Assembly: GCA_034189655.1 (NCBI GenBank)
Contig: JAXHUE010000008.1
Coordinates: 1-63,576, forward strand
Origin: JAXHUE01 sp034189655
GTDB lineage: Bacteria; Chloroflexota; Dehalococcoidia; E44-bin15
Length of the DNA: 63,576 nucleotides
Direction of reading: 5' to 3'
In this document: positions 43,234-52,037 of the stretch, one piece after another
Layout of the letters: every line of letters starts with the position of its first letter
Position numbering within the stretch: position 1 is the stretch's first letter
Notes under the pieces: model-generated
The model's input: the letters and a program-made list of their open reading frames with translations, nothing else
Databases searched by the model: none
What the model was told of the DNA's origin: nothing
Made by a program: the position numbers and the translations under genes

Positions 43234-43994
43234 CGCTCGATATGCTCCACGTTCTTGAACTCGCCCAGGGGGAACTCTGGGATCATCTTCTCCTCCATCC
43301 ACGTGAGGGAATCCAGCGGCTGGAGGTGCCAGTCGGGGGGACACGGTGCCAGTATCTCGACGAAGCCGAACCCGATATCGTAGAGCTGCTTCTGCAGCGC
43401 CGTCTTCATGTACCTCCTGGTGCGCTGGAAGTTGGCCGGGGAGTTCAAGGCGCCGCGGGCGCAGTATGCCACCCCCACCATGCCGGCGAGGAGCTCGGGC
43501 AGGTGCAGCGGGTGGCCGTGTACCCTGGGCTCGCGCCCCTGGGGGGTGGTGGTGGTGACCTGGCCGACGATGGTGGTGGGGGCGAGCTGGCCACCGGTGG
43601 TGCCGTAGTTGGCATTGTTTATCATGAACACGGTTATCTTCTCGTTGCGGGCGACGGCGTTCAGCAGGTAGCCTAGGCCGATGGCGGCGCAGTCGCCATC
43701 CCCCTGCCGGGTGAACACGATGGGCGCCCCGAAGAGGGAGCGCTTCACCGCCGAGGCCACGGCGGCGGCGGTGCCGTGGGCCGCCTGCACGACGTCGAGC
43801 TGGGAGAGCCTCACCAGGCCGTTGCCACAGCCGATGCCCCAGACGCCGATGGACTTCTCCATGATGCCCAGCTCCTCAAGCACCTCGTATATCAGCTTGT
43901 CGAAGAGGCCGTGGCCGCAGCCGGGACAGAGGCCCAGTATGTCGGGGAGGAGGCCCTGTGGCCTGCCGTACACCCTCACCCTGGACTCGCTCAT
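43230..43994 (-). CDS. korB: 2-oxoacid:ferredoxin oxidoreductase beta subunit (second set)
   Basis: 254 residues. LGLCPGCGHGLFDKLIYEVLEEL (CPGCGH), TPP motif QGDGDCAAIGLGYLLNAVARNEKITVFMINNANYG, TTTPQGREPRVHGHPLHLPEL. Nearer to the classical CPGCGH beta subunits than the first copy, whose motif is CTGCHYG. Overlaps korA and korC. Confidence 0.9.
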   Translation of the reverse strand: MSESRVRVYGRPQGLLPDILGLCPGCGHGLFDKLIYEVLEELGIMEKSIGVWGIGCGNGLVRLSQLDVVQAAHGTAAAVASAVKRSLFGAPIVFTRQGDGDCAAIGLGYLLNAVARNEKITVFMINNANYGTTGGQLAPTTIVGQVTTTTPQGREPRVHGHPLHLPELLAGMVGVAYCARGALNSPANFQRTRRYMKTALQKQLYDIGFGFVEILAPCPPDWHLQPLDSLTWMEEKMIPEFPLGEFKNVEHIER

Positions 43995-45067
43995 AGCAGC
44001 CTCTTCACTTCCTCAAGCACCCTCTCGGGCATGAGCATGCCCAGGCTGGTGTTCACGTGGCGGGCGAGCGCCCCCAGGAAGTGCACCGGGGCCTGGCCCT
44101 CCGCGCCCAGCCTCACGTCGTCCACCATCTGCCCCAGGTTGTCCTCCACCACCAGGAAGCGGGCGCCGCCACGCGCCCTGGCCCCGACCTCGCCGCAGGG
44201 GAAGGGCCACAGCGTCACCGGGCGCAAAAGCCCCACCTTCAGGCCCTCGGCGCGGGCCATGTTCACCGCCTCCTTGCAGGAGCGCGCCACGTAGCCGAAG
44301 GCCACCAGCAGCAGCTCGGCGTCGTCGGCGCGGTAGGCCTCGAACCTGGCCTCCTCGGCCATCGCCTGCCACTTGTTGCCCAGCCGCTCCAGCACCACGC
44401 CGTAGGGAGGGAAGTCGGCCGTGCCCTGGGCACACACCACCACGCTCCGCGCCCCCCCGTTCTGCGCCGAGCCCCGCACCGCCCAGTCCTTGGGCGGCAG
44501 CGGCCCGAACTCCAGTGTCCTCCTGTCCAGCGACTCCATGGTGCGCCCCAGCACGCCGTCGGAGAGCACGATAACCGGGTTGCGGTACCTGTCGGCGAGG
44601 TAGAAGGCGAGCTGCACCAGGTCGTGGCACTCCTGGACCGAGCTGGGGGCGAGGACGATGCTCTTGTAGCCGCCGTGGCCGCCACCGCGCGTGGCCGAGA
44701 GGTAGTCCATCTGGCTGTGGGTCACCGTGCCCTGGCCCGGCCCTCCCCGCTGCACGTCCACGATGACACAGGGCAGCTCGGCATTGGCCATGCAGGAGAT
44801 GCCCTCCTGCATCAGGGACCAGCCTGGGCTCGCCGTGGAGGTCATGGCCCTCACGCCGGTGCTGGCCCCCCCGTAGAGCAGTGCGATGGAGGAGGACTCG
44901 GCCTCCGACTGCACGAAGCAGCCGCCCCTGGGGGGCAGCTCACGGGCGAAGAACTCTACGACCTCGTTCTGGGGCGTGATGGGGTAGCCGAAGTAGTGGA
45001 GACAGCCGGCAGCGAGCGCCCCCCACCCGATGGCCTCGTTGCCCCCGACCAGTACCTTGCCTTCCAT
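43991..45067 (-). CDS. korA: 2-oxoacid:ferredoxin oxidoreductase alpha subunit (second set)
   Basis: 358 residues from the ATG at 45065-45067 (a GTG three codons earlier is possible). VLVGGNEAIGWGALAAGCLHYFGYPITPQNEV, EAESSSIALLYGGASTGVRAMTSTASPG, and a C-terminal part like the first copy. No delta (ferredoxin) gene precedes it: its promoter lies directly upstream. Confidence 0.9.
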   Translation of the reverse strand: MEGKVLVGGNEAIGWGALAAGCLHYFGYPITPQNEVVEFFARELPPRGGCFVQSEAESSSIALLYGGASTGVRAMTSTASPGWSLMQEGISCMANAELPCVIVDVQRGGPGQGTVTHSQMDYLSATRGGGHGGYKSIVLAPSSVQECHDLVQLAFYLADRYRNPVIVLSDGVLGRTMESLDRRTLEFGPLPPKDWAVRGSAQNGGARSVVVCAQGTADFPPYGVVLERLGNKWQAMAEEARFEAYRADDAELLLVAFGYVARSCKEAVNMARAEGLKVGLLRPVTLWPFPCGEVGARARGGARFLVVEDNLGQMVDDVRLGAEGQAPVHFLGALARHVNTSLGMLMPERVLEEVKRLL

Positions 45068-45130
45068 AGCCTGCACCCCCCATCCACAGCTCCCGACCGA
45101 AGCAAGAGATACCGGGACTTTTGTGCCGCT

Positions 45131-45159
45131 ATTCTAGCGGCGCACCCCGCCGAAGTCAA
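45131..45159 (-). promoter_or_regulatory. Promoter of the second 2-oxoacid oxidoreductase cluster
   Basis: Minus strand TTGACT (45154-45159), 17 bases, TAGAAT (45131-45136), about 60 bases before the korA start. A GCCGCTA/TAGCGGC inverted repeat overlaps the -10. Confidence 0.7.
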
Positions 45160-45310
45160 TACCGGCGCCGCCTCTCTGGTGCCGGGGGCCACGACGCTGC
45201 CACCCCTCCCTTGATTCCGCCACGCCCCCGGGGTAAGATGGGTGCACTTCTGGGCCACGCGAGATGGCGGCCACCCGTGGCGGCCGGGCCGAGAAGGGGG
45301 GAGGGCACCA

Positions 45311-46120
45311 ATGGTACGAGCGACCAAGCTGCCACAGGACGCGATGGAAGAGCTGGTAGCAGGGGGGAGGCTCAAGAGGGCAGACATCCTGCTCACCCAC
45401 TCCAAGGGCAGCCTCCTCGGCTGGCTCATCAGGTTCGGCACCAAGAGCTACTGGAACCACGCCGCCATGGTCTTCGTGCTGAGAAGCCCGGAGCAGGGCT
45501 ACGACACCACCTTCATCATCGAGTCGGGCGGCGGGGGCATCGACGTGCACAACATCAAGCGCTACTTCGAGAACCCCAGGGGGGTGGACGTCGCAGTGAA
45601 GCGGCTGGAGCGGGACTGGTTCCAGGACGACGACATAGGCGGGCTGGCCACCCGCAAGAGGGTGCGCGGGTTCGCCCTCCAGGAGATCGACGATAAGTAC
45701 GACTACCGGACGCTGCTCGGCATCGCCAGGAACATCCTGCGCCAGGTCACCCTGGGCGTCATGTACCTGGGCCAGGCGGGCAAGCCCGTCGAGCAGAGGA
45801 GGCCGCACGTACCGCGCGCCGCCAGGCGGCTGAACGTGAACGCCTATATCTGCAGCGGCTTCGTGCAGTGGGCCTACTACGCGGCGGTGAGAAGGGTGCT
45901 CGAGGAGCAGGGCGACGGGGACATGGCCAGGCTGGCAGACTGCATCTTCAACCCCGACGTGGACGCCGACGCCAGCGAGGAGGTGCTGCTCTCCACCACG
46001 CCGGCAGACCTCGCCCGCAGCGAGAGGCTCTCCTGGAAGTACCTGGTCAAGGACGGCACGGTGTGGGAGGTGGCCAGCGCCCAGGAGGTGGACGCCATCT
46101 GCCGCGGCCAGCTCTCGTAG
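45311..46120 (+). CDS. Permuted NlpC/P60 (YiiX-like) cysteine hydrolase family protein
   Basis: 269 residues from the ATG at 45311 (GGGGGGAGGG upstream). RADILLTHSKGSLLGWLIRFGTKSYWNHAAMV contains the family His (WNHAAMV), and YICSGFVQWAYY the likely catalytic Cys; the order His then Cys is the circularly permuted papain-like arrangement. No signal peptide or TM is seen, so it is probably cytosolic. Substrate unknown: amide or ester bonds of peptidoglycan or lipids are known for relatives. Confidence 0.75.
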   Translation: MVRATKLPQDAMEELVAGGRLKRADILLTHSKGSLLGWLIRFGTKSYWNHAAMVFVLRSPEQGYDTTFIIESGGGGIDVHNIKRYFENPRGVDVAVKRLERDWFQDDDIGGLATRKRVRGFALQEIDDKYDYRTLLGIARNILRQVTLGVMYLGQAGKPVEQRRPHVPRAARRLNVNAYICSGFVQWAYYAAVRRVLEEQGDGDMARLADCIFNPDVDADASEEVLLSTTPADLARSERLSWKYLVKDGTVWEVASAQEVDAICRGQLS

Positions 46121-46212
46121 GTGGGCGGCATTGCCACGGCACCCTGCCTGCTGCTATAATCTGGGCGACGGGGCCGTGTCCCCCAGACCGACAGGCGGCG
46201 CATACCGTGTGG

Positions 46213-46704
46213 ATGAGCTATACCATCGTGGATACCGACCTCGGCCAGGTGGGGCTCGTGGGCTCCTCGGCGGGGCTGCGCCGCGTGGTGCCCCCCCAGT
46301 CCTCCCCTGAGGTGGTGCAGCGCCTGATGAGGGAGGGCATGCCGGCGCTCACCGCCGACCCCTCACCGTTCGGCGACCTGCCCAACCGCCTGCGGAGGTA
46401 CCTGCGGGGGGAGCCCGTCCCCTTCGAAGACCAGCTCGACCTCTCCGGCCGCACCCGCTTCAGCATCGCCGTCCTCCAGGCGGCACGCGCCATCCCCTAC
46501 GGCCACACCTTGAGCTACAGCGATATCGCCCAGCGCGTGGGGAGCCCTGAGGCACTGCGCGCCGTGGGGCAGGTGCTGGCCCGGAACCCGCTCCCCATCG
46601 TCATACCCTGCCACCGGGTGATCGGCAAGGGGGGAAGGCCGCTGGGCACCGGGGAGGGCCTGAAGCTGCGGAGGCGTCTCCTCGATATTGAGGCGACTGC
46701 CTAG
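46213..46704 (+). CDS. ogt: Methylated-DNA--cysteine S-methyltransferase
   Basis: 163 residues from the ATG at 46213; the longer frame overlaps the previous gene. Active-site motif IPCHRVIGKGGRPLG with reactive Cys, and the DNA-binding helix IPYGHTLSYSDIAQRVGSPEALRAVGQVLARNP. Short N-terminal domain as in Ogt. Repairs O6-alkylguanine. Confidence 0.92.
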   Translation: MSYTIVDTDLGQVGLVGSSAGLRRVVPPQSSPEVVQRLMREGMPALTADPSPFGDLPNRLRRYLRGEPVPFEDQLDLSGRTRFSIAVLQAARAIPYGHTLSYSDIAQRVGSPEALRAVGQVLARNPLPIVIPCHRVIGKGGRPLGTGEGLKLRRRLLDIEATA

Positions 46705-46718
46705 GACTCACCCCATGG

Positions 46719-48077
46719 CTACAGGCGGGCGCGCCTCCTCCTTATGGCCACGACCAGCAGCCAGGCCTCCACGGCTATTACCGCCAGGCCGCCGGCCAGG
46801 AGATAGAGGTTCAGGTAGTCGTCTCTCCATCCGGCGCGGATGGTCTTGGGCCCGTCCATGGTCACCGCCGCCGTCGTGGTGGCCGCGGTGACATCGCCGC
46901 TCCAGCCAGTGAAGACCTTGCGCACGATGGTGCCGATGGGGGAGCTGGCCGAGACGGCAGCGGTGGCGCCGGCCAGGTACCAGCCCTCACCGTCTGGGTC
47001 GCCGAACTCCGACTCCACGGCCAGGTAGTACTGGTGGGTGTAGAGGGCGGTGTACTGCCCCCCGCAGGAGATGGCGCGCGAGAGGTCGAGGTCGCCATCG
47101 CTCCAGCCGGCGAACACGTACCTCGTGCCCTCGCCCTGGTGCACCCAGGACACCACCTCCGAGGTGTGGGCCGAGCCCGGCTGCCACACGAACGAGACCG
47201 GCAGCTCCTGCGAGGAGTACATGGTGCCATCGACGGAGATGGAGACCGGCTGGCCGCCGGTATCGAAGGTGGTGAACATGAGCAGCTCCAGCTCACCGCC
47301 GTAGCCGTCGCGCACCTGCGGGTGCTGAGCGGGGCGAAAGTCCACCACCCTGGGCTCGATGTAGCCGAAGGCCTCCTCGGCGGAGACCTCCCAGTCGCCA
47401 TTGGCGTCCACATCGGCATGGGAGCCCAGGGCCTGGAGCAGGAAGTTGCAGAACACGCTGTGCTCCAGTGTCCCGTCCTCCCAGGAGGGCTCTGACTCTG
47501 CGCTCGATGCCAGGCAGACGCGCCCGTCGCCCGCCACGTCGTCGACGATGCCGCCGGCATAGCAGGTGTCTATGACGACGCAGATGTTCTCCGAGTCCAG
47601 GGGTTCGAGCCACAGCGCCAGCTCGTCGTCCCTGATACCCCTGGCGGAGGAGTTGACCGCGGCATCCCAGGGGCACAGGTACTCGTCCCGCCCGTCCTCC
47701 TCATCGATGGGGGAGGTGTCGCACGAGTGGTCGCCGTGCCCGGAGAAGAAGAACAGCACCACGTCGTCCGCGTCCTCCCTGGGGCCCAGCCACTCACGGA
47801 GGGCGGCCTCGATGCCAGCCTTTGTCGCCTCCTCGTCGATGAGTAGCTTCACGTGCTCCTCGCCCCACGCCGCGGCCAGCCGCTGGCGCAGCTCCCGGGC
47901 GCCGTGAGCGGTCCACTGCAGGTCGCCTATCACCTGGTAGTCGGAGATGCCCACCAGCACCGCCCAGTACTCCACCTGGGGCCCCTCCTGGGCCTGGGCC
48001 GCCTGCGGGGGCGCCGCCGCCACGAGCGAGAGGGAGAGAAGGACGGCGACGAGGGCGGCCTTCGCTATCTGGTCCAT
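46719..48077 (-). CDS. Surface-anchored caspase-like (C14) protease with EF-hand and InlB-type repeats
   Basis: 452 residues. Signal peptide AALVAVLLSLSLVAAAPPQA at the N-terminus. Caspase-like p20 domain: ISDYQVIGDLQWTAHGAREL, FFFSGHGD (His114), VVIDTCYAGG (Cys172). An EF-hand-type loop D224-E235 (DANGDWEVSAEE) sits in the catalytic domain's later part. Then two InlB/WxxG-like repeat units (YVFAGWSDGD...; VFTGWSGDVTAA ... RAGW), and a C-terminal TM helix LYLLAGGLAVIAVEAWLLVV ended by RRRRARL. So the protease should face outside, tethered to the membrane, and may need Ca2+. No inhibitor or partner gene is adjacent. Confidence 0.85.
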   Translation of the reverse strand: MDQIAKAALVAVLLSLSLVAAAPPQAAQAQEGPQVEYWAVLVGISDYQVIGDLQWTAHGARELRQRLAAAWGEEHVKLLIDEEATKAGIEAALREWLGPREDADDVVLFFFSGHGDHSCDTSPIDEEDGRDEYLCPWDAAVNSSARGIRDDELALWLEPLDSENICVVIDTCYAGGIVDDVAGDGRVCLASSAESEPSWEDGTLEHSVFCNFLLQALGSHADVDANGDWEVSAEEAFGYIEPRVVDFRPAQHPQVRDGYGGELELLMFTTFDTGGQPVSISVDGTMYSSQELPVSFVWQPGSAHTSEVVSWVHQGEGTRYVFAGWSDGDLDLSRAISCGGQYTALYTHQYYLAVESEFGDPDGEGWYLAGATAAVSASSPIGTIVRKVFTGWSGDVTAATTTAAVTMDGPKTIRAGWRDDYLNLYLLAGGLAVIAVEAWLLVVAIRRRRARL

Positions 48078-48154
48078 GGCATCATGCTCACTTATCCTCC
48101 GCGGCGGGGCAAGAAAGGCACGCCCCTTAAGGCGTCACCGCTGCCCCCCAGTCT

Positions 48155-51100
48155 CTACTCTACCACCACGCAGTCCGCGCCCACCAGCCGGGCCAGCCTC
48201 TCGACGAGCTCGGGGCAGCAGCCGGTGGTGGCCACCGACGGCTCCAGGCTCACCACCTCTTCACCGCGGTGCACCTCGATACGCACCCGGTCATCGCCCC
48301 GGTAGTCCTTCAAGGCATCGAGCACCTGGTGCAGCCGCTCCACGTCGCCCCCCTCGTCTGCGGTCTCGGCGATGCTCACGGTTATGTGGCGCTTGGGGGG
48401 TGCAGGCCCGGCCTCCTCTTCCTCTCCAGCCTCCTCCGCGCCGTCTGGCTCGTAGCGGCGCGCCCGCTCGCAGCTGAGCTGCACCCGGTCCCCGCGGGCC
48501 CGCACCTTGCCCTCGACCAGGACGATGGTGCCCTCGGCCCACAGCCCCCTGGTGCGCTCGAAGCAATCCGGCCAGACACTCACCTCCACGCTCCCGTCCA
48601 TGTCATCTATGGTGGCGGCGACGAAGGGGCGCCCGTCCCTGGTGAAGAGCTGCCGCACCGAGGAGACTATGCCCGCGGTCACCACGTCGCGCCCATTCAT
48701 CTCCTCGTCTATCTGGCCGCAGAGCACGGTGACGACGGAGTGGAGCCTCTTTGCGGCGCGGCTGAAGGGGTGCTCGGAGAGGTACACCCCGGTGAGCTCC
48801 CGCTCCCAGGCCAGCCTCTCGTCCAGGGGGACATCTGCGCCCTCCAGCGCAAGCTCGGGCAGGGGCAGGGGCACGGTCTCCCCCCACAGGTCGAACATGG
48901 TGGCCTGCCCCGTCTCCTTGAGCCGCTGCTCCGCCTGCGCCAGCGAGATGATGCGGTCGATGCCGGCGAGGAGGGCGCCACGGCTGCCCAGGCAGTCTAA
49001 GGCCCCCACCTTGATCAGGCCCTCCAGGGCCCGCTTGTTTACCGCCTTCAAGTCGGCGCGGCGGCAGAGGTCCTCCAGGGAGCGGAACTCATCACCCTCG
49101 CGTCGCGCCTCGATGATGGGCCTGACCGCCCCGGCACCCACGTTCTTGATGGCCCCCAGCCCGAAGCGGATGCCCTCTCTGCCACCCTCCACCCTCTCGA
49201 TGGTGAAGGTGACGTCGCTCCTGTTGACATCGGGGGGGAGCACCGGTATCTCCAGGCGGCGGCACTCGGCGACGGCGACGGCCACCCTCTCCGGCTGGCC
49301 CATGTGCATGGCGAGCACCGCGGTCATGTACTCCACGGGATAATTCGCCTTCAAGTAGGCGGTCTGGTAGGCGATCATGGCATAGCTCACGCTGTGTGCC
49401 TTGTTGAAGGCATAGCCGGCAAAGGGCTCGATAAGGTCGAAGATGTCCTTGGCCACCTGGGGGGCAAACCCCAGCCTGGCGGCCCCGTCCATGAAGCCCT
49501 GGCGCTCCCGCCGCATGACCTCCGGTATCTTCTTGCCCATGGCCTTGCGGAAGACATCGGCCTGCCCCAGGCTGTAGCCGGCGAAGGCCTGGACTATGTG
49601 CAGCACCTGGTCCTGGTAGACGATCACGCCGTAGGTCTCCCCCAGTATCTGGGAGAGGGTGGGGTGGGGGAAGTGGATGGGCTCTAGGCCGTACTTGGCC
49701 TTGATGAAGGTGGGGATGTGCTGCATGGGGCCGGGACGGTACAGCGCTATCATGGCGGCGATATCGCTGAACGAGGAGGGCTTGAGCTCCTTGATGAAGC
49801 GACGCATCCCCGACCCCTCGAGCTGGAACACGCCGGTGGTCTCCCCCTGGGAGAGGAGGGCGTATGTCTTTTCGTCGTCCAAGGGGATGTGGTTCAGGTC
49901 CAGCCTCTCCCCCGTGCTCTCGGCGATTATCTCCAGGGTGCGGCCGATGATGGTCAGGTTCACCAGGCCCAGGAAGTCCATCTTGAGCAGGCCTATCTGG
50001 GCGATGGCCTCCATGGAGAACTGGGTCATGGCTACCCCGCCCTCGTCGCCGCGCACCGGCCGCTGCAGCGGCACGTAGCTGGTGAGGGGCTCCCTGGATA
50101 TCACCACCCCCGCGGCATGGGTCGAGGCGTGGCGGGCGATGCCCTCGATGCGCCTGCCGCTGTCTATGAGCTGGCGGACGGCCTCGTCCTCCTGGTAGAG
50201 GTTGCCCAGGTCGCGGTTCTCGTCCAGGGCCCGCTCCAGGGTCATGTTGGCCCCCGGGGGGACCAGGCGGGCCACGCGGTCGACGTCCCCGTAGGGCATG
50301 CCCAGGGCGCGCCCCACGTCGCGAATGGCGGCCCTGGCCCCGAAGGTGCCAAACGTGATTATCTGGGCCACGCGGTCTGGCCCGTACTTCTGCGCGGCGT
50401 AGGAGATCACCTCGTCGCGGCGGTCGTCCTGGAAGTCGAGGTCGATGTCGGGCATCTCCTTGCGCTCCACGTTCAAGAAGCGCTCGAAGACCAGCCCGCT
50501 CTCCAGCGGGTCGATGTCGGTGATCCCCAGCGAGTAGAGGATGAGGCTGGCAGCGGCGCTCCCCCTGACCCCGTAGAGGATGTTGCGCCCCCTGGCGAAC
50601 GATATCAGGTCCCAGACCACCAGGAAGTAGTTGGCGAAGCTGGTGCGGCGCACCACCTCCAGCTCGTAGTGCAGCCGCTCCATGACATGCGGCGAGGGGT
50701 CGGGGAAGCGGCGCCTGAGCCCCTCGTGGCACAGCCCCTCCAGGTAGGCGTCGGCGCTCACGCCGGGAGGGGTCTCCACCTCAGGGAGGAGGAGACGCCC
50801 AAACTCAAGCTCAAGCTGGCACATCTCGGCGATGCGCTCCGTGTTTCGCAGCGCCTGGGGCAGGTCGGAGAAGAGCTCGGCCATCTCCGCCGGGCTTCTC
50901 AAGTAGAACGAGTCCCCCGCCATCCTCATGCGCTTCTCATCGTAGATGGTGGAGCCGGTCTGTACGCACAGCAGGAGCTCGTGGGTGTAGGCGTCCTCGC
51001 GCAGCACGTAGTGCACGTCGTTGGTGGCGACCAGGGGGATGTCCAGCTCGCGGCCCATCTCAACGAGCCCGGCATTTACCTGGTCCAGCTCTGGTATGGG

Positions 51101-51619
51101 GTGGCGCTGCAGCTCCAGGAAGAAGTCGCCGAAGTGCTCCCGGTACCACAGGGCGGCCCGGCGCGCCTCGTCGCTGCGGCCCTCGCGCACCAGGCGCGGT
51201 ATCTCTCCCTGGAGACACGCCGAGAGGGCGATGAGCCCCTCGCAGTGCTCGGCGAGGAGCTCGCGGTCCACCCGCGGGCGGTAGTAGAAGCCCTCCATCT
51301 GGGCCCGCGTGGCGAGCTGGATGAGGTTCTGGTAGCCCACGGCATCCCTGGCCAGCAGGACGAGGTGGTAGGGGTTCTTGTCGGCGGCCTCCCTGGACTG
51401 CCGCCCGTTCGGTGCCACGTAGAACTCGCAGCCCAGGATGGGCCGTATCCCGGCCTCCTTCGCCGCCCGGTAGAAATCGATGATGCCGTACATGGTGCCG
51501 TGGTCGGTGATGGCCAGGCTGTCCATGCCCAGCTCCCCGGCCCGGGCGATGAGCTGCGGTATGCGGCACATGCCGTCGAGGAGCGAGTATTCGGTGTGGC
51601 AGTGCAGGTGAGTGAACAC
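48155..51619 (-). CDS. dnaE: DNA polymerase III alpha subunit
   Basis: 1154 residues, DnaE1 class. N-terminal PHP domain (FTHLHCHTEYSLLDGMCRI, TDHGTMYGIIDF); polymerase catalytic aspartates in MPDIDLDFQDDRRDEVI and further on; GSAAASLILYSLGITDIDPL; thumb and fingers with HASTHAAGVVIS and QLEGSGMRRFIKELKPSSF; a tandem HhH region and C-terminal OB domain (VVTAGIVSSVRQLFTRDGRPFVAATIDDMDGSVEV). Main replicative polymerase. Confidence 0.97.
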   Translation of the reverse strand: MFTHLHCHTEYSLLDGMCRIPQLIARAGELGMDSLAITDHGTMYGIIDFYRAAKEAGIRPILGCEFYVAPNGRQSREAADKNPYHLVLLARDAVGYQNLIQLATRAQMEGFYYRPRVDRELLAEHCEGLIALSACLQGEIPRLVREGRSDEARRAALWYREHFGDFFLELQRHPIPELDQVNAGLVEMGRELDIPLVATNDVHYVLREDAYTHELLLCVQTGSTIYDEKRMRMAGDSFYLRSPAEMAELFSDLPQALRNTERIAEMCQLELEFGRLLLPEVETPPGVSADAYLEGLCHEGLRRRFPDPSPHVMERLHYELEVVRRTSFANYFLVVWDLISFARGRNILYGVRGSAAASLILYSLGITDIDPLESGLVFERFLNVERKEMPDIDLDFQDDRRDEVISYAAQKYGPDRVAQIITFGTFGARAAIRDVGRALGMPYGDVDRVARLVPPGANMTLERALDENRDLGNLYQEDEAVRQLIDSGRRIEGIARHASTHAAGVVISREPLTSYVPLQRPVRGDEGGVAMTQFSMEAIAQIGLLKMDFLGLVNLTIIGRTLEIIAESTGERLDLNHIPLDDEKTYALLSQGETTGVFQLEGSGMRRFIKELKPSSFSDIAAMIALYRPGPMQHIPTFIKAKYGLEPIHFPHPTLSQILGETYGVIVYQDQVLHIVQAFAGYSLGQADVFRKAMGKKIPEVMRRERQGFMDGAARLGFAPQVAKDIFDLIEPFAGYAFNKAHSVSYAMIAYQTAYLKANYPVEYMTAVLAMHMGQPERVAVAVAECRRLEIPVLPPDVNRSDVTFTIERVEGGREGIRFGLGAIKNVGAGAVRPIIEARREGDEFRSLEDLCRRADLKAVNKRALEGLIKVGALDCLGSRGALLAGIDRIISLAQAEQRLKETGQATMFDLWGETVPLPLPELALEGADVPLDERLAWERELTGVYLSEHPFSRAAKRLHSVVTVLCGQIDEEMNGRDVVTAGIVSSVRQLFTRDGRPFVAATIDDMDGSVEVSVWPDCFERTRGLWAEGTIVLVEGKVRARGDRVQLSCERARRYEPDGAEEAGEEEEAGPAPPKRHITVSIAETADEGGDVERLHQVLDALKDYRGDDRVRIEVHRGEEVVSLEPSVATTGCCPELVERLARLVGADCVVVE

Positions 51620-51647
51620 GGCAAAAAGGCCCTCTCGATATTCGACT

Positions 51648-51675
51648 ATTATAACACAGGCCCGACCCCTGTCCC
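51648..51675 (-). promoter_or_regulatory. dnaE promoter
   Basis: Minus strand TATAAT (51648-51653) within TGTGTTATAATAG, with a partial -35 GGGACA (51670-51675) after 16 bases. 29 bases before the dnaE start. Confidence 0.55.
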
Positions 51676-51748
51676 TAGGGAGCGGAATGGCAATACGCGA
51701 GAAATACGGCGCTACAGGGAGGATGGACGAGTTTTTTTATGTAAACGC

Positions 51749-51767
51749 TTATGTCTAATCGACATAA
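51749..51767. repeat. AT-rich palindrome between dnaE and the riboswitch
   Basis: TTATGTC (51749-51755) and GACATAA (51761-51767) form a perfect inverted repeat with 5-base spacer; a further TTATGT occurs just before (near 51737). It is AT-rich in a GC-rich region and looks like a regulator binding site. The 51620-52037 gap also holds the dnaE promoter and the riboswitch. Confidence 0.45.
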
Positions 51768-51869
51768 ACCACCGCGCGCTCACTTTACGTAACGTCGTTG
51801 CCATTATGCAAAGTTGCAACGGCGCCGTAAAAAGTATAGTTTAATTTGATACCTAACTTTATATTGTCA

Positions 51870-51957
51870 AGGTGACAAGGGCAAACCCCGAGAAATCGGG
51901 GGACGCAAAGCCACAGGTCTAAAGCCCGCCCGCGGGCCATGACGGCTGGGTTGCCGC
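51870..51957 (+). promoter_or_regulatory. Cyclic di-GMP-I (GEMM) riboswitch
   Basis: Conserved core of class I aptamers is present in order: AAGGGCAAACC, a hairpin CCCGA-GAAA-TCGGG with GAAA tetraloop, GGACGCAAAGCC, the receptor region AGGTCTAAAG, a second hairpin (GCCCGCCCGCGGGC), CATGACGGCT and GGGTTGCC closing. The G of GGGCAAACC that reads c-di-GMP appears kept, arguing against a cGAMP variant. A terminator follows and then a sensor-kinase gene. Confidence 0.9.
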
Positions 51958-51977
51958 CTAAGCTGGATTGCCGGCTG

Positions 51978-52012
51978 AAAGCCTCCAGGCAACCTTGCCT
52001 GGGGGCTTTTTG
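51978..52012 (+). terminator. Riboswitch expression-platform terminator
   Basis: AAAGCCTCCAGGCAA / TTGCCTGGGGGCTTTTT is a strong hairpin followed by a T-run, 26 bases before the kinase start. GGTTGCC at the aptamer end (51949-51955) is complementary to GGCAACC in the terminator 5' arm (51988-51994), giving a ready antiterminator switch. Confidence 0.85.
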
Positions 52013-52037
52013 TTTATCGAGGCCACCTGGGGGTGCC

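Noticed and set aside
49718..51844. 708-codon plus-strand open frame antisense to dnaE
   Set aside because: DnaE is unmistakable on the other strand; the frame is a high-GC shadow with Val/Leu/Gly/His-rich composition.
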